Assembly: GCA_963855995.1 (NCBI GenBank)
Contig: OY979726.1
Span: 518,501-582,500, forward strand
Length of the DNA: 64,000 bases
DNA from: Muricea muricata
Taxonomy: Eukaryota; Cnidaria; Anthozoa; Malacalcyonacea; Plexauridae
Direction of reading: 5' to 3'
Numbering within the stretch: the first letter of the stretch is position 1; each line of letters starts with the position of its first letter. The position numbers and the translations under genes were made by a program. Under the pieces are notes generated by a model. It did no database searches, was not told where the DNA came from, and saw only the letters and a list, made by a program, of their open reading frames with translations. Below are positions 1-12,605 of the stretch, piece by piece.

Positions 1-1835
1 AGTTGTCTTTGCTATATATATCACTGATTTGAATCAGTTGAGTTGCAATTTTTGGCAAATTCATAATTATTTCGACTTCGTATTCCTTGTTCCGCACCGA
101 TTTCGAGTAATAAAATTTAAAGGGGCGCGAGAAAGACAAGCTATTTTTTTTGCTGTCTAAAACAACAAGTAAAAATCTTTATTGCTTCTGCAGAACTTGG
201 TTTAGATCTGCATTCTAGCTCATTTACAACACTCCATTTGCAGCTCTGGTTTAACACATACCGTTGTACTACTGGGGCATTGCTAACAACCTAGCTCAAG
301 TATATAGAATAGAAAGAATATAGACAATAAACAGTACGGCCACTCAGCAGTGCAACATGTCCGCCTAATTTTATGCGATTGACTTGATAAAATAAATGCG
401 TATCAGCCTGTTCAGAACTTGCATAATGTACATGAGTAATAAGACATGCGCGGACACACAAAATTGAAACAGTTCCGACTCCAGTAACCTTCTTTATATT
501 TTATATTCTGTGTTAAAGCCCATATAGGACACATCCACATTCCCGCCTAATTAAACTCTTCCTGCAGTTCCTCTTGAGGACATTGTCTTGAAGTTACATC
601 GGAGCACATTTCATTTCCTAGAAGATTGCTTGCCTTCCTTCACGTGTGTGGTCCGTGTTGAGATCTTCCAGAAGGCCACGACGGCGTACGATGCACGCGC
701 TAAATACTAAAATAGGCATTTCATTTGGCAAACTTCGAAAATAATTTATCAAATTTTTGAGATAAAGCTATCATTTCTCGCTCTAATAGCATCGTTATGT
801 CCTAAATTCCTGCGTCACTCTAACATGATGTGTTTTAAAAGCTCGCGCCATTTATCAAAACTATCACTTTATTAATTTTTGCATCATACCAACACAGGAC
901 ATCCCATCGACAATTTAGAAAATACTTAGAAGCAAGTAAATAAATCTTCTAAAGTAGATGATGCATTTAGTTTCTCAACTATACGATCGACCCCTGTAGA
1001 AGATGATGACCTTTAAAGACAACGTTAAATTAAGACATATTAATTTACCCTTTAAAAAATAACTAACAGTTGTCACCAGTAGTTACAAACAACGTCTTTA
1101 GCCTGTAACCTTGATTTTAACCTTCGTTCCTGCACTGCTACTATTTTAATCTTCAAAGTTTAATTAGCTAAGATCTTTCTGGGGGTCTCTGTTCATAACA
1201 CTCGTCAGGTAAAATAAGTGTCGATTGTGGGCTATCAGCAGCAAAGCATACCGTTTCCAATTGCTGTTTCATCGTCCATCAGTTATCAAATATGACATGG
1301 CCAAGTCGTGTTAGCATTCAGACGGCCTACGTATGAATTTCAATAATCATTTAACGGTCCAGCTTTATTTCAACGTAAATGCCAAGTTTTTTCAAGCATG
1401 TTTGGGAAATCTTAATGCTCTCTCACAATCTTACCTTGAGCGGATAAAACCTAAGATACTTGAAAGAACAAATCAGGCGTGCTATCATTTTAAGACTTGA
1501 AGTTTAAACGGGGTTTTAAGTGTAAAGATTAACACAGATTAAGGCCTAAAGATGGACTTATCTTCAAACTTACAATGAAAAAAAACACTTTTCCCACAAG
1601 GATACCCCCTTTGGAGTTCCTCATACTTGACTAGAACATGTGTAACACTAAGTTCAAACGGATAGAAAAAACGTTTAATGCCTTTAATGATAAATTGACA
1701 TCTTATTTAATAGCACTATAGAGAATCCGACATGAAATCCCACTAGTTCTATAATGTATTTACATGAAACTATACTTTAAAAGGTATAAGCCGTGAGCTT
1801 TTAAATTCACTAACGCACTTTCGAGGTGCTACTTG
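1..1835. other. Upstream intergenic sequence
   Basis: AT-rich non-coding sequence. No open frame of convincing length, no RNA gene and no clear repeat family was recognised here. It may hold 3' untranslated sequence of a gene outside the window or distal regulatory DNA of the dehydrogenase gene, but nothing in the sequence decides this. Confidence 0.5.
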
Positions 1836-2034
1836 ACACACAGAGCCAAAAATGAACGACCTGTTCTGGCCTGATGAAAACGGCATTGAACAATGTTTTG
1901 AGCCTGAATTAGCTTGCAATCAGGTGTCACTATGTTGAACAATATTGTTGACAACCTTGAACAATGTGGACAGCAAAACATTGTTCAATGCTGTCTTCAT
2001 CAGGCCAGACAGGTTGTTCATTTTTTGCTGTGTA
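1836..2034. mobile_element. Short foldback element (MITE), family A copy 1
   Basis: Opens with an ACACA...GCCAAAAATGAAC arm and closes with a TTCATTTTTTGCTGTGT arm, which are inverted copies of each other. The interior repeats AACAATGTT-type palindromes. A better preserved copy lies at 61426-61668 and a fragment at 5330-5482. There is no coding capacity, so it is a non-autonomous inverted-repeat element. The transposase superfamily was not identified. Confidence 0.75.
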
Positions 2035-2792
2035 CGCGGAAGTACCGACACTACAAACAAATCCTATCTCATTACTTTATGTTAGAAGAACTTTTTTGAA
2101 CTTTGTCCCGCGTACATTGACGTGTAAAAACTGGAACTGAAGTCTGAAGGGGTTCCCAATAGAAAATTACACTAATTCTAGAGACACTTACCTGCGTGAT
2201 TTGAGACTTTGAGACTGAACACAGAAACCATCGGCCTTTTCTAATCGACGCATTCCGCACGCGGAAGCGATTTTACAGGGCAAATATATGTTTGTTTATT
2301 TATATCGCGTGCTCACCGTGCTATATAGACGAGTTCAGTTCATAAACTGGGATCCAGTCGGACAAAAGCGCAATGCTCTGCGCTCTCAACTCCATAATGA
2401 TTTTCTTTCTAAACATGTTCAGTAACTGGTAAAACCCATATTAAAGTTCTGCATTCTCGTAACGATCATTTTTTCAACATCCCTGGTGTCATTACTTTTA
2501 TGTCTTTTTGCGGCAGTTGAAACATCACTATCCGGTGGATAGCGCTGTCTAGCTTTCGTAGAACTGGCACAATTTTTATATATGGCAATAAATCATAATA
2601 ATCATGCATCATTCATCGCACCGAAACCGAATATTTTAGAATTGCACGTGTAAGCAAAGACGTATTCACAAAACCTTTGTAGTTAATTATGGAAACATAA
2701 TCTTAATAGCATGAAAGTCAATAATTTTGTAATTTATAATATGCAAAATACTGAGATAAAAGTCGCCGCAAACATACAAGCCACAAAGCAGC
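2035..2792. promoter_or_regulatory. Upstream region of the dehydrogenase gene
   Basis: Non-coding sequence between the foldback element and the start codon at 2793. The part at about 2485-2575 resembles 62225-62330, upstream of the Scribble gene. No TATA box at a fixed spacing was assigned. A promoter function is inferred from position only. Confidence 0.3.
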
Positions 2793-4585
2793 ATGGCTTA
2801 TCATATTATCGAGAGCTTGTCGTTTCTTTTTACTTTGATATTTCAACTTCTCAAAGCTTTTGTGTTTTTAGTTGTCCCTGCTAAAAAGAAGGATGTAAGC
2901 GGCGAGATTGTTCTCATCACTGGAGCTGGAAGTGGGATAGGAAAGTTAATGGCTTTTCGTTTCGCGTCGCTCGGCTCTGTTGTTGTTTGTGTTGATATCA
3001 ACAAAAAGGCAAACGAAGAAACTGTGAATGAAATACAATCGAAGAATCAAAACGCTTTCTCGTTCACTTGCGATTGCAGCAACAGAGATGATATTTATCG
3101 AGTTGCAGCAGAAATCAAGCAGAATGTCGGAGATGTGACGATCCTCGTCAATAACGCTGGAATTGTCTCAGGAAAGAAATTTTTAGATTGCTCTGATGGA
3201 ATGATTCAAAAAACATTTGAAGTGAACACAATGGCTCATTTTTGGGTGAGATGATGTGTACAATATTGGGTGTATATTGCGGATTCTCTTAGTATAAATC
3301 TTTTCTGAATATTTGAATATCATTCACATGACGCAAAACAGCTGTTATCAGTCAGGCATGCGAATTTTCCAAGGCCTGAATGTTTAATAGGACAAAGATT
3401 TTCTTTATCTCTGGTAATTAATTTTCAATTTTTTCTAGACAGTGAAATCATTTTTGCCACCAATGCTGGAACAAAATCACGGTCACATTGTAACCATAGC
3501 CTCATCAGCAGGTTTGGCAGGCATTGCTGGTCTCGCTGATTATTGCAGCTCGAAATTTGCTGCTGTGGGATTTACTGAGTCTTTGCAGATGGAGTTGGTT
3601 TCCATGAAGAAAAGTGGAGTTCATACAACTGTGATATGCCCCTACATTATAAACACTGGCATGTTTGATGGTGCTAAATCGAGGTCAGTTTGTGGCGTTA
3701 TGTTAAGTATTGTCAGGTCATGAGAGCATCTTAAAAATATCAAGCAAAGAGGGCGAGAGTTGCTGAGAATTGCAATACCCATGTAACTCTTGTTCTCTTT
3801 TGACCAGGACATGAGAGTTGGGAAAACTCTGATACAAACTATCGTTTGTCAACTCTCATGCATCTCTTGTTCTCGTTTGACCAGGACATAAGAGTTGAGA
3901 AAACTCTCATACAAACTCTCGCTTCTCAACTCTCATCAACTCCCATGCAACTCTTGTTCTGGTTTGACCAGGACAAAAGAGTTGAGAAAACTCTCATACA
4001 AACTCTCGCTTCTCAACTCTCATCAACTCTCATGCAACTCTTGTTCCTTTCTCTCCTAGGTTTTCCTGCTTATTACCAATACTGGATCCTGAACAAACGG
4101 TTGAGAAAATAATGAATGCAATTTTAACCAATCAAGATGTTCTTATCATCCCACGTTGTTTGACTTTGCTACTAGTTTTGAAGAGGTATAGCTGGACTGA
4201 ACTGTTCATACTACTCATTTTGACTAATGCCGAATGCTTCTCTCTCTAATTTTTTTTTTGGTGACATGTAACTTGAATTTTTGATGTCCCCGTGAACGTA
4301 GGACTGGGTGCTCTCAGATCTCGTAGATAAAATCTAAGTGTGTCTAGCTAATATGGGTCTAATGCATTTTGACTAGGCGAGGGAATATAAACTGAATGGT
4401 TTTTTCCAGGAGATCTCAGTCTTTATCAATGCGTTGATTGCACATTTATGATGTTTTCAATTCATTTAAATTCCAGCGTTCTGCCTCAGGAATCTTTCGT
4501 TGCAATGTCAGAGTTTTTTGGTGCCACATCGTGCATGGATGAGTTCAAAGGAAGGCATGATGAAGAGAAGCCAAAGAAGAATTAG
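2793..4585 (+). CDS. Short-chain dehydrogenase/reductase, SDR16C type (RDHE2/RDH10/HSD17B11-like)
   Basis: Four exons, 2793-3245, 3439-3683, 4060-4185 and 4477-4585, join in frame to 310 residues, the usual family length. Residues 7-29 form a hydrophobic N-terminal anchor, typical of the SDR16C enzymes of ER and lipid-droplet membranes that oxidise retinol or steroids with NAD(P). The Rossmann motif TGAGSGIG is at residues 43-50, with an acidic D68 favouring NAD, NNAG at 120-123, catalytic Ser about 173, and the active-site pair Y186 and K190 (YCSSK). The last exon gives the family tail with [13 protein letters not shown] and ends KPKKN. The start ATG precedes the anchor directly. Intron 2 holds a minisatellite. 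Substrate (retinol, steroid or other) cannot be decided from sequence. All catalytic residues are present, so it is probably active. Confidence 0.93.
3745..4056. repeat. Minisatellite B (AGAGTTGAGAAAACTCTC type) in intron 2 of the SDR gene
   Basis: Roughly 88-bp units with short pieces such as CAACTCTCATGCAACTCTTGT and GACCAGGACA recur three to four times and run to within a few bases of the acceptor of exon 3 (4059). Reverse-orientation relatives lie at 58885-59065, inside an intron of the 1418-residue gene, and at 61140-61215. The units stay open in one frame over 88 codons, but this is intronic sequence and not coding. Confidence 0.85.
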
Positions 4586-5816
4586 AGAGATGAAAAATGT
4601 TTTATCAAATACACTCACAATTCACCGACTATCGTGATGTTGTTTCATTAGCAAAATATGTTTTTGCAACTCGATTTGTGTGTAACGCTGCTTACTTAAA
4701 TTACGAATTGTTCAAGAAATTAAGATTTGACTAATTGACAAAAAGTTTAATACAGTCTACCCGGATTTTTTAAGGGGAACAAAACAAAACTAAACAAGTT
4801 TCCTGTTCATGAGCCAGCCTCGTACCCAGGCGTCTCTTGGTGCAAAGTAAAAGCGCACGTATTAAGAGTGATTGACGTTTGCAATTAGCACCTTTACCTA
4901 TCAATCAGTCATGGTCAAAATTTATATTTAGAATCCTGCATATTTTTTTCTGCATCAAATTTTAATTGTATTTTCACAGCGTACGCCGCAATCATAAATA
5001 CTGTTTTTAGCAAGGCCTAGACCACGTCATCACCTGAGCTTTTTTATGTATTTGTTTCGTATTGTAAAACTTGATGTTTACTGGCCGAAACTTTCACGTT
5101 GCTATGGGCGGAACCAATGTTATCTATGTTACTAAGGCAGGCCATAATGGTCGAATACTTAAGGTGGGTTGAAAGGGCGAGTAATGATTGTCGCGCTACG
5201 CGCTCCCTCTTTAGCTAAATTTGGTGAAGTAGATACAGTCCCAGTGAGTGAGAAACCCAGTGCTCTCTCGACATTTCGACCTTTAGGGTATCCTATAAAG
5301 CCATGACCATATTGTCTCATTCTGCATTGTTACACCTGATTGCAGGCTAATTCAGGCTCAACAATGCTGAGCAATACCACAAAGGATACCTTTGGTAATA
5401 TTGTTGACAACCGTCGAACAACGTGAGCAGCAAAAAAATATTGTTGCCCAACAGGTTTCTCGCTTTTTGCTGTGGTATTTCAAGCAAAGCGATTAACCGA
5501 AACACGTCAGCAGCCATTAGTGTCATTGGCATCCAACTTCCAGTTGGTGTATTACGAAAATTTAATATTGTTCACCCGACGAAGCACATGTGGTAACACA
5601 GGAGGTTATCTTGTATCATTTCTAAACTGGACATGGCTTTCGTTGTAGCTCCAAAGAACTTCAAAGATATGTAGTGTATTAAAGCAGATCTATACAGAAA
5701 ACGATTATTCAAAGCTACCTGTTTATACACCCTTAAGCTGTTTACTATACTGAGCATTTAATGCATGATATTGGGGTGTCTATCGGAATTTGAACTTCCT
5801 GAAGCAATCTGTAAAC
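4586..5816. other. Intergenic spacer between the SDR gene and the first EXTL3 gene
   Basis: Contains the 3' end of the SDR transcript and the presumed 5' region of EXTL3 copy 1. A degraded family A foldback element lies at 5330-5482. A putative TTG-started extension of copy 1 at 5790 has no upstream in-frame ATG before a stop, so translation most likely begins at 5817. No RNA gene was seen. Confidence 0.5.
5330..5482. mobile_element. Degraded family A foldback element
   Basis: Shares the CTAATTCAGGCTCAACA core, the AATATTGTTGACAACC palindrome and the closing TTTTTGCTGTGGT arm with the elements at 1836 and 61426. The left arm is largely missing. Confidence 0.6.
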
Positions 5817-8800
5817 ATGTTAGCGTTATTTTATAACCTTAAAGGAAAGATCTACGGACGTTTTCTGCTATTTTTATTGTGCTTGATTGCCGTGATGCCA
5901 TTTGTGACTCATTATTACTTGACAAGACGCTCAGGAACACAAGTTATTTACCCAAATACATTTCATGGCGGATCCACCGAAGAAGGAGACGTTGAAGATC
6001 TGGAGTTCAGATTATATGAACTTAGGAGACATATTAATGAGTTGGAGCATGTGAAGTTATCGTTGAAGAATGAGTTGCGCGAACTTGAAAGCAAACGCCA
6101 TGGGCTTCTGCGAGATATACACGATCACACAAATAATCTCGAATCTATTCGCAGTAAAGAAACCGATCTGAAGAATGCTGTGCAAAAGAGGAAGCAAGAA
6201 TTGGAAGTCCTCCATTTTGCAAAGCAAATGGTCAATAATTGCCCTCAATTACCGCATGTCAAGCCGCCTAAAGATATCTTATCCAAACTTTCTAACAGTT
6301 TCAAGACTTACCCTAAAGCCAGTGTCATTGAGAGGAAACACTGCAGTCTCTCTAGCTGTTTTAGCTTTCAAAGGTGTCCGTATGGTGAAGATTTTACAGC
6401 TCATGTATATAAGCCTCATATTCTTGGCTTGTTGGCCGTGGGCGGGTCATCGAAGGAAATATATAATATACTCAAATCAATGCCTTATGCAGTAGATGTT
6501 CATGAGCCTACAGCTTGTGTATACATTGTAATAATTGATACAATATTAGACATTGCTCCAAAAGCGTTGGAGAACATTTTACACAATTTAAGATTTTGGC
6601 AAGGGGATGGGCATAATCATATTATAATGAACTTTGCAAGACCTAACCGTCTTGCAACAGTAGACACTGGTCGAGCAATAATAGCCCAAACAACATTTGG
6701 CCCTCATGCGCCATATCGGCATGAATTTGACATTGTCATTCCACCGCTTGTCAGTATGACAAAGTCTGGACCAGCGTGGGAAAATTCAGTACCTCAATTA
6801 CCAGCTAACAGAAAATACCTGCTCAGCTTTGTGGGGAATTATCAGAACTCAGGCAAAGTTTCAACTAATGACAGCTTTATTTCTGCTGTCGATTTGAAGC
6901 AACTGTCTTCAGAAGCAAAAAACATATATTTTCAACTCTCATGCACAGCTGATAAAGAATTCTCTAATTACAATGATTGGCAGCTCTGCTGGTCACACAA
7001 CGAGAGAGCTAAGGTCTTGAAGGCATCAACGTTTGCGCTGATTATTCAGTTTGGAGATGACCAAACTATGACATTGGTACGACTCATGGAAGCCTTACAA
7101 TATGGTGCCATTCCTGTTTTAATGTTGGACAATGTTTTATTGCCATATAATGATATTATTGACTGGCATCAAGCTGCAATAATTTTACATAGTGCTCAAT
7201 TTCCTCAACTGCATTTTATCTTACAGACAATTTTAGTAAATGACCTGTTGGATATCAGACGACAGGGACGTTTTTTATGGGAAACGTATTTCTCCACAAC
7301 TAAAACTGTTTTAGAATCGACAATCGCTGCAGTTCAAACTCGTCTATCATTGCCGAGCATTCCTGCTAAAGATACAAAAATACCTTTGGTTTTTACTGAA
7401 GAAAATGAGCCAATGTTTTATCGTTCTGATCTGAACCGGTTATTCCCACATCGTATGAAGTCACCAACATTTTATCGTAACTTTACATCAAATACTGTCT
7501 ATGCTAGACAAAGATGGAATAACTATCCTGGAGCATTGCTATTATACCCTAGTTCTCCTTTTGTGCCAGTGCTGCCATCCTCAGCTGCCTTCCTGAATTC
7601 GTCAGGGTATATGCAACCGATTGGGAATGGTGCGGGCGGTGCTGGAGTTGAGTTTCAGAAAGCATTAGGTGGTGACTATTTGTTTGAGCAATTCACGATA
7701 GTAATGTTGACTTACAAACGAGAAATGGTGTTGTTGGAAGCTCTGAGTCGCTTAGCTGGACTACAGTACTTGAATAAAGTGATCGTTGTGTGGAACAGTC
7801 CAGATGATTCTCCATCCGACTTAAATTGGCCAAACATTGGAGTCCCAGTAAAGGTACATGGTCACAAAACATTTAGCTTTCCGTTGATTACAATGCTATT
7901 GTAGTTTTAATAAGTCAGTTACTATATATTAACTTTTACTCACTCTAGGTTCTGCATTCTGAGAAGAATAGTTTAAACAACAGATTCCTCCCCTTCAGTG
8001 AAATAGAAACTGATGCTATTTTATCTGTGGATGATGATATACACCTAAGACATGATGAGATTCTTTTTGGATTTAGGTATTTTTTAAAATTTGTACAGTA
8101 GATTATACCTTTATTTATACTGGATAGCTGTATCAGTTCTATACTGTTCTTCCTAGAGGTCCAGTAAGGATTATCTCTTATTGATCCAGTGTTACTACAG
8201 GAGGAAACCTAAACTGAACTAGCTTTATTTATACTGGATAGCTCTATCAGTTCTAAACTGTTCTTCCTAGAGATCCAGTAAGGATCATCTCTTATTGATC
8301 CAGTGTCACTACAGGAGGAAACCTAAACTAAGTTAACTTTATTTATACTGGATACTGTAACTTAACTATCAGTTCTAAAATGTGCTTCCTTGTAAATCCC
8401 TTCAGGTTATTTCAAGTATGTGATATTTCTCGTCTAGCTCCTACAATATCAATATGGTCTGCTCTTTATGTATAATCATAATACATGAAAAACTTAATTG
8501 TTTCTCACCAGGGTCTGGCGTGAGGCAAGAGACCGGATCGTTGGTTTCCCTGGTCGCTATCATGCGTGGAATTTAAACAATGGGGGAGGATGGCTGTATA
8601 ATTCTAATTATTCTTGTGAGCTTTCAATGGTTCTTACTGGAGCTGCATTTATTCACAAGGTAAAACTTGTTCTCAAACACTCCTGCCGTGTCAATTTTGC
8701 AAGCTAATGGTTTGGACAAACAATCAATGTCGAACTGTTATCACTAACAATTGATATTTAATAAAATACTTGGCTTACTTCGTCACTGCAAATACTACTC

Positions 8801-9999
8801 TATCACAATTTCAGTATTATTTACGCATGTGAATTCCGTTTTAGTATTATTCATATTTGTACACACATGTGATGCCTCAGGCCATACGAGATAAAGTGGA
8901 CGAATATACAAACTGCGAAGATATAGCCATGAATTTCCTGGTTTCTCACGTGACAAGAAAACCACCAATTAAGGTGAGGTACATTAGAGGATCAGTTCGT
9001 ACTACAGAATCATTTTAGCCCGAGCGTAGCGAAGGTTAAAATGCGCTCTGAGGAGGGCCAAAAACATATTTATGCCAAAGAACATCAACTCTGTTTCTAT
9101 TCTCTATTACATATACTCTAATACTATAATAATAACTTTAAAGGCCATACAAAAACTTAAATTATCACTCAAAAGTGGGCATTTGAAATGATCTATAAAT
9201 TGGCTATTACATTTTAGCCCGCTGATTTGTTTATTTTAGTTCGCAAAATGCGTCAAAATGCTCGCTAAAGTTATTATAATACCTTGTAAATGAGAGATGA
9301 TCTTTAACAGATCTTGTGGAAGAACAGATTGGAACTGGTAGAACAATCCAGTACTGTAGGTCATTAGTTTAGGTTTCCTCCTGTAGTAACACTGGGTCAA
9401 TAAGAGATGATCCTTACTGGACCTCTAGGAAGAACAGTTTAGAACTGATAGAGCTATCCAGTATAAATATAGTTAGTTTAGTTTAGGTTTCCTTCTGTAG
9501 TAACACTGGATCAATAAGAGATGATCCTTACTGGACCTCTAGGAAGAACAGTTTAGAACTGATGGAACTATCGAGTATAAGTAAAGTTAGTTTAGTTTAG
9601 GTTTCCTCCTGTAGTAACACTGGATCAATAAGAGATGATCCTTACTGCACCTCTAGGAAGAACAGTTTAGAACTGATAGAGCTATCTATTTGTATTATTA
9701 TTAGGATCCTTGCTGTACTAGACCTTAGTGTGACTGAGGACTGTACCCAGTAAAAGAATTCTTAACTATCCTATTCTTCGCTTTCTTAGGTTACTTCTCG
9801 ATGGACATTCCGTTGTCCAGGTTGTCCATTCAAGTTGTTTGAAGATAAGACCCACTTCAGTGAGAGGCACAGATGTATAAACTTTTTCGTCAAGGTTTTT
9901 GGCTACATGCCGCTATTACGTACACAATTTCGTGCGGATTCGGTGCTTTTCAAAACTCGCATACCCCAAGATAAATCAAAATGTTTCACGTACATTTGA
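5817..9999 (+). CDS. EXTL3: EXTL3 copy 1, the ancestral-type exostosin-like 3 glycosyltransferase
   Basis: Exons 5817-7853, 7949-8076, 8512-8659, 8845-8973 and 9790-9999 give 883 residues; vertebrate EXTL3 is slightly longer than 900. EXTL3 is a Golgi/ER type II membrane enzyme that adds the first GlcNAc committing the linker to heparan sulfate. Seen here: membrane anchor at about 16-35, ending HYYL as in vertebrate EXTL3; coiled-coil stem at 65-140; cysteine cluster [12 protein letters not shown] near 175; exostosin (GT47) domain with [14 protein letters not shown] near 480; then GT64 from [13 protein letters not shown] near 624. The metal-binding DDD is at 707-709. Exon 3 keeps [17 protein letters not shown] and exon 5 keeps FRCPGCP and the terminal DKSKCF block. 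This is the copy closest to other animals' EXTL3 across all five exons, so it probably retains the heparan sulfate role. Confidence 0.96.
8109..8395 (+). repeat. 114-bp satellite, forward array (EXTL3 copy 1 intron 2)
   Basis: About two and a half units of the recurrent sequence running from ACTGGATAGCTCTATCAG through GTTCTTCCTAGAGG and GTCCAGTAAGGATCATCTC to ACTACAGGAGGAAACC and ACTAACTTTATT. The array ends about 115 bases before exon 3. Confidence 0.9.
9290..9690 (-). repeat. 114-bp satellite, reverse array (EXTL3 copy 1 intron 4)
   Basis: Three to four units in the opposite orientation to the intron 2 array: TTTAGGTTTCCTCCTGTAGT, then GATGATCCTTACTGGACC, then GAACAGTTTAGAACTG. They lie between exons 4 and 5, about 100 bases before the exon 5 acceptor. 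Confidence 0.9.
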
Positions 10000-10194
10000 G
10001 AGGTGGTCTTTCCGCCCCTGACGAACTGCCCCGGTGTGTTCATGAAAAATAGTCAGTGTGCTAAAGGCTATAATTAATATATTTAAGGATATTTATTATG
10101 TGAACTGTCTTGCCAGTAAAACTCTGAAATATTGAAGCAGGATTTCACACCTCACAACTGGTGTTAAACAGTCTCCGAGGTACTTGTATTCCCA

Positions 10195-10445
10195 CTGGCT
10201 ACTGCTTGTCCCAAGACGAAATTGTTAACAAGTTAAGAACAGCTTGTAACAAGCTTGACGGGATCATCAGATTTGTTACAAGGTTGTCCTAACAACTCTG
10301 ATACAGACCTGTTGCAACATGATTGTCACAAAGTTGACAACACAAGACTGTAATAAATACTGTACCAGTCTTGTTGGAGCAACAACTCGTTACAAGTTGT
10401 TAACAGCTTGTTCGAAACTTGTTCCAACACAACAGACTTTTTTAT
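10195..10445. mobile_element. Palindrome-rich non-autonomous element
   Basis: Dense alternation of AACAAG, GTTGTTAAC and CTTGTTACAA words that pair with each other across about 250 bp. A sequence of similar composition occurs at 60185-60400 in the last intron of the 1418-residue gene. No target-site duplication was identified. Confidence 0.45.
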
Positions 10446-11074
10446 AGTGAATAATGAGATATAATTACCCATGCTCTTTCACGTGCATGTCACGTACTCA
10501 AGAACATCCAACCATATCCTATGTGATCGGTCATGTACAAAACGTATTTACAAATGACGATCTTTGACTTTTTAAATGATTTTTAAAAGGCTATAATTGA
10601 CTTTTGTATATGTATATATATATATATATTGTAGCAAGGAATGGACTCATTTTTACACAGAAAATATTATTTTATTACCGTAAAAATTTGATTGTTCAGC
10701 CTTAATGATTTTCGGTGTGTTTAGGTTCTGCCAATGAAGCTCAAGTTTGCATCAGTCAGTCGTTGTCTAAACTTCGGTGATAGTTTTCTCTACATTCCAA
10801 TTTCTAGACTGGTAGTTCGTCGAAATTATCAGTCAAAGTGCCAGTTTTATTCACATGCAGGAATCGTTTGAAATTTGGTGGTTTCTTATCAATTTATATA
10901 CTTTGTGTGTATTATATACAACACTTTTTATAAAACTAGATGAAACTGACAAAACTGAAACCTGACGGAGATGACAACAATATTCTAGCGCAAGTAATGT
11001 TTACATGTTATATGGATCTTATAGATAAAGTACATGTAGAATGATTTATATAAATATTCCGTTTCTTTTACAGT

Positions 11075-11320
11075 TCTACATAGGTCGGTTGTTCAAAAGT
11101 GGCGGGTTTGTTTAACACTGGATTAACGTACTAAATCCAGCATCTTGTTTAAAAGTTTGGAAATATTTCTTCAGAAACCTTGTCTGGATTAATAGTAGTT
11201 TTGATCTGCGAGGTTTTGAAAGAAACAGAGGTGTAGAAATACGGAAACCTAAACAGTGAGTTGAACCTTTACCCAGTGTTGGGGCCAACCCAGTTTTGAA
11301 CAATAACTTCAGGGGGGGGG
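11075..11320. mobile_element. MITE family C, degraded copy
   Basis: Shares GGTTGTTCAAAAGTGG-type ends, the internal TGGATTAATAGTAGTTTTGAT block and CCAACCCAGTTTTGAACAAT with the better preserved element at 45058-45299. It is non-coding; the two copies differ at many positions, which suggests an old family. Confidence 0.65.
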
Positions 11321-11348
11321 GCTAGTTTTTCAAGCTAGTTTAGCGTTA

Positions 11349-11500
11349 AGTCTCTTTAACACGACCAAATTTTCTTTGCCAAATTTCATGGGTCAAATGT
11401 GTTTTTAATGTAAATTTCTCAAAACCCCCTAATTTAAATGGTCAAAAAGTCTTTGTGAAATTAAATTTGACAAAGAAAATTTGGTCGTGTAAAAGAGGCT
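11349..11500. mobile_element. 152-bp MITE with TTA target duplication
   Basis: The ends AGTCTCTTTAACACGACC and GGTCGTGTAAAAGAGGCT are imperfect inverted repeats that extend over about 40 bases (AAATTTTCTTTG and CAAAGAAAATTT). A TTA trinucleotide lies directly outside both ends (11346-11348 and 11501-11503). The 3-bp duplication fits the PIF/Harbinger type, which is an inference. Confidence 0.75.
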
Positions 11501-12605
11501 TTAACCCTGGATTAAAATTTAACCTACTGTTTTTAGTTTGTGAGTCTCAATACATCCCTTGCTTTTAAAACCTCAGAAATAACTTATATCACGGTTGATC
11601 TGAAGGTGGAGTATTGCCGAAGGTGGAATATTATCCCAACCCGGCTTTTTTACGTACATCCTGTGGACATTAATTATAGCTAACTTAGTTGATATATATA
11701 GTTCATGTTGAATAGCAAAGCCAGCTCGACAATTTGGTGATGCTATGCAAATTTAAATCATCGTTATTCATTTCTTTAGAAATTGATTTCCTATACGGTC
11801 TATAAACACAGAAAAATTTGCATTTGCATGACCAAATGTCTATACACCGTGTCTGATTTTCTGTTTCTAAAACATATTTTATCTTATGACATTTCAGTCG
11901 TCTTCGAGAAAGGTGCTGTACTACGCTGGAATATAATTACCGTGAGTATTTAGCTTCTACAGTGTTAATTCTTCATTGTTTATCACATCGTTCAAAATCC
12001 TCGTCAACGTGAATGCCGTTAGTAAAACTTCAGTGCGAACACAAATACTGTTGCTATGTATTTTTTTTGGGAAAGCGATGCGAGCTGGTTGTCAAAAATT
12101 GAATACACGCACACGTTTTGATGATGAGTTGGTAGTCACGCGACCTTCGCTAGCCACCAGTCTTCATGCTTTCCGCCACAATTGTGTAGTTTATTAAAGT
12201 GAAGACACAATCAAAACCCTACATTCGCAAATGCCTTTGGCCCAGATCGTTTAAGTACATTGTTTGACCCTATTTGTTTAAACGGTCGGGTGGAATTTAG
12301 TTCAATGTGGTAGTTCCTTTAGCACTTCACTCAGCTGTAGTAATAAAGCGTAGTTTCCATTCGGTCGTGAGTGCCGTGAATATACATCAAAGTTACCGAT
12401 GTGATAGCTCTGATCTTCTCCGATGTAAATTTACAAAAACTAGATCTACACTATTACATATTATCGTATGTAATATTTCACATTGCTCGGAAGGATCGTA
12501 TTTGACACAATAAGCCGAAAAATATATATGAGTGCTTCAACATATCATGCTCGACACTCGAAATGAATTTGGTATTTCCGCGCACCCACGTATAGGTCTG
12601 TCAAG

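Larger units (their letters stand above)
10000..12605. other. Spacer between EXTL3 copies 1 and 2, rich in foldback elements
   Basis: No protein-coding gene was recognised. It contains a palindromic AACAAGTT-rich element at 10195-10445, a poly-TA run near 10610-10630, a MITE related to the one at 45058-45299 (about 11075-11320), and a 152-bp MITE at 11349-11500. The last few hundred bases should hold the promoter of copy 2, but no motif fixes it. Confidence 0.5.

Noticed and set aside
5790-5816. TTG-started nine-codon extension of EXTL3 copy 1 (and similar GTG or TTG starts of copies 4, 5 and 6)
   Set aside because: Animal genes rarely use these starts, and an in-frame ATG follows closely (5817, 25637, 33328, 41402), in good ACCATGG context for copies 4-6.
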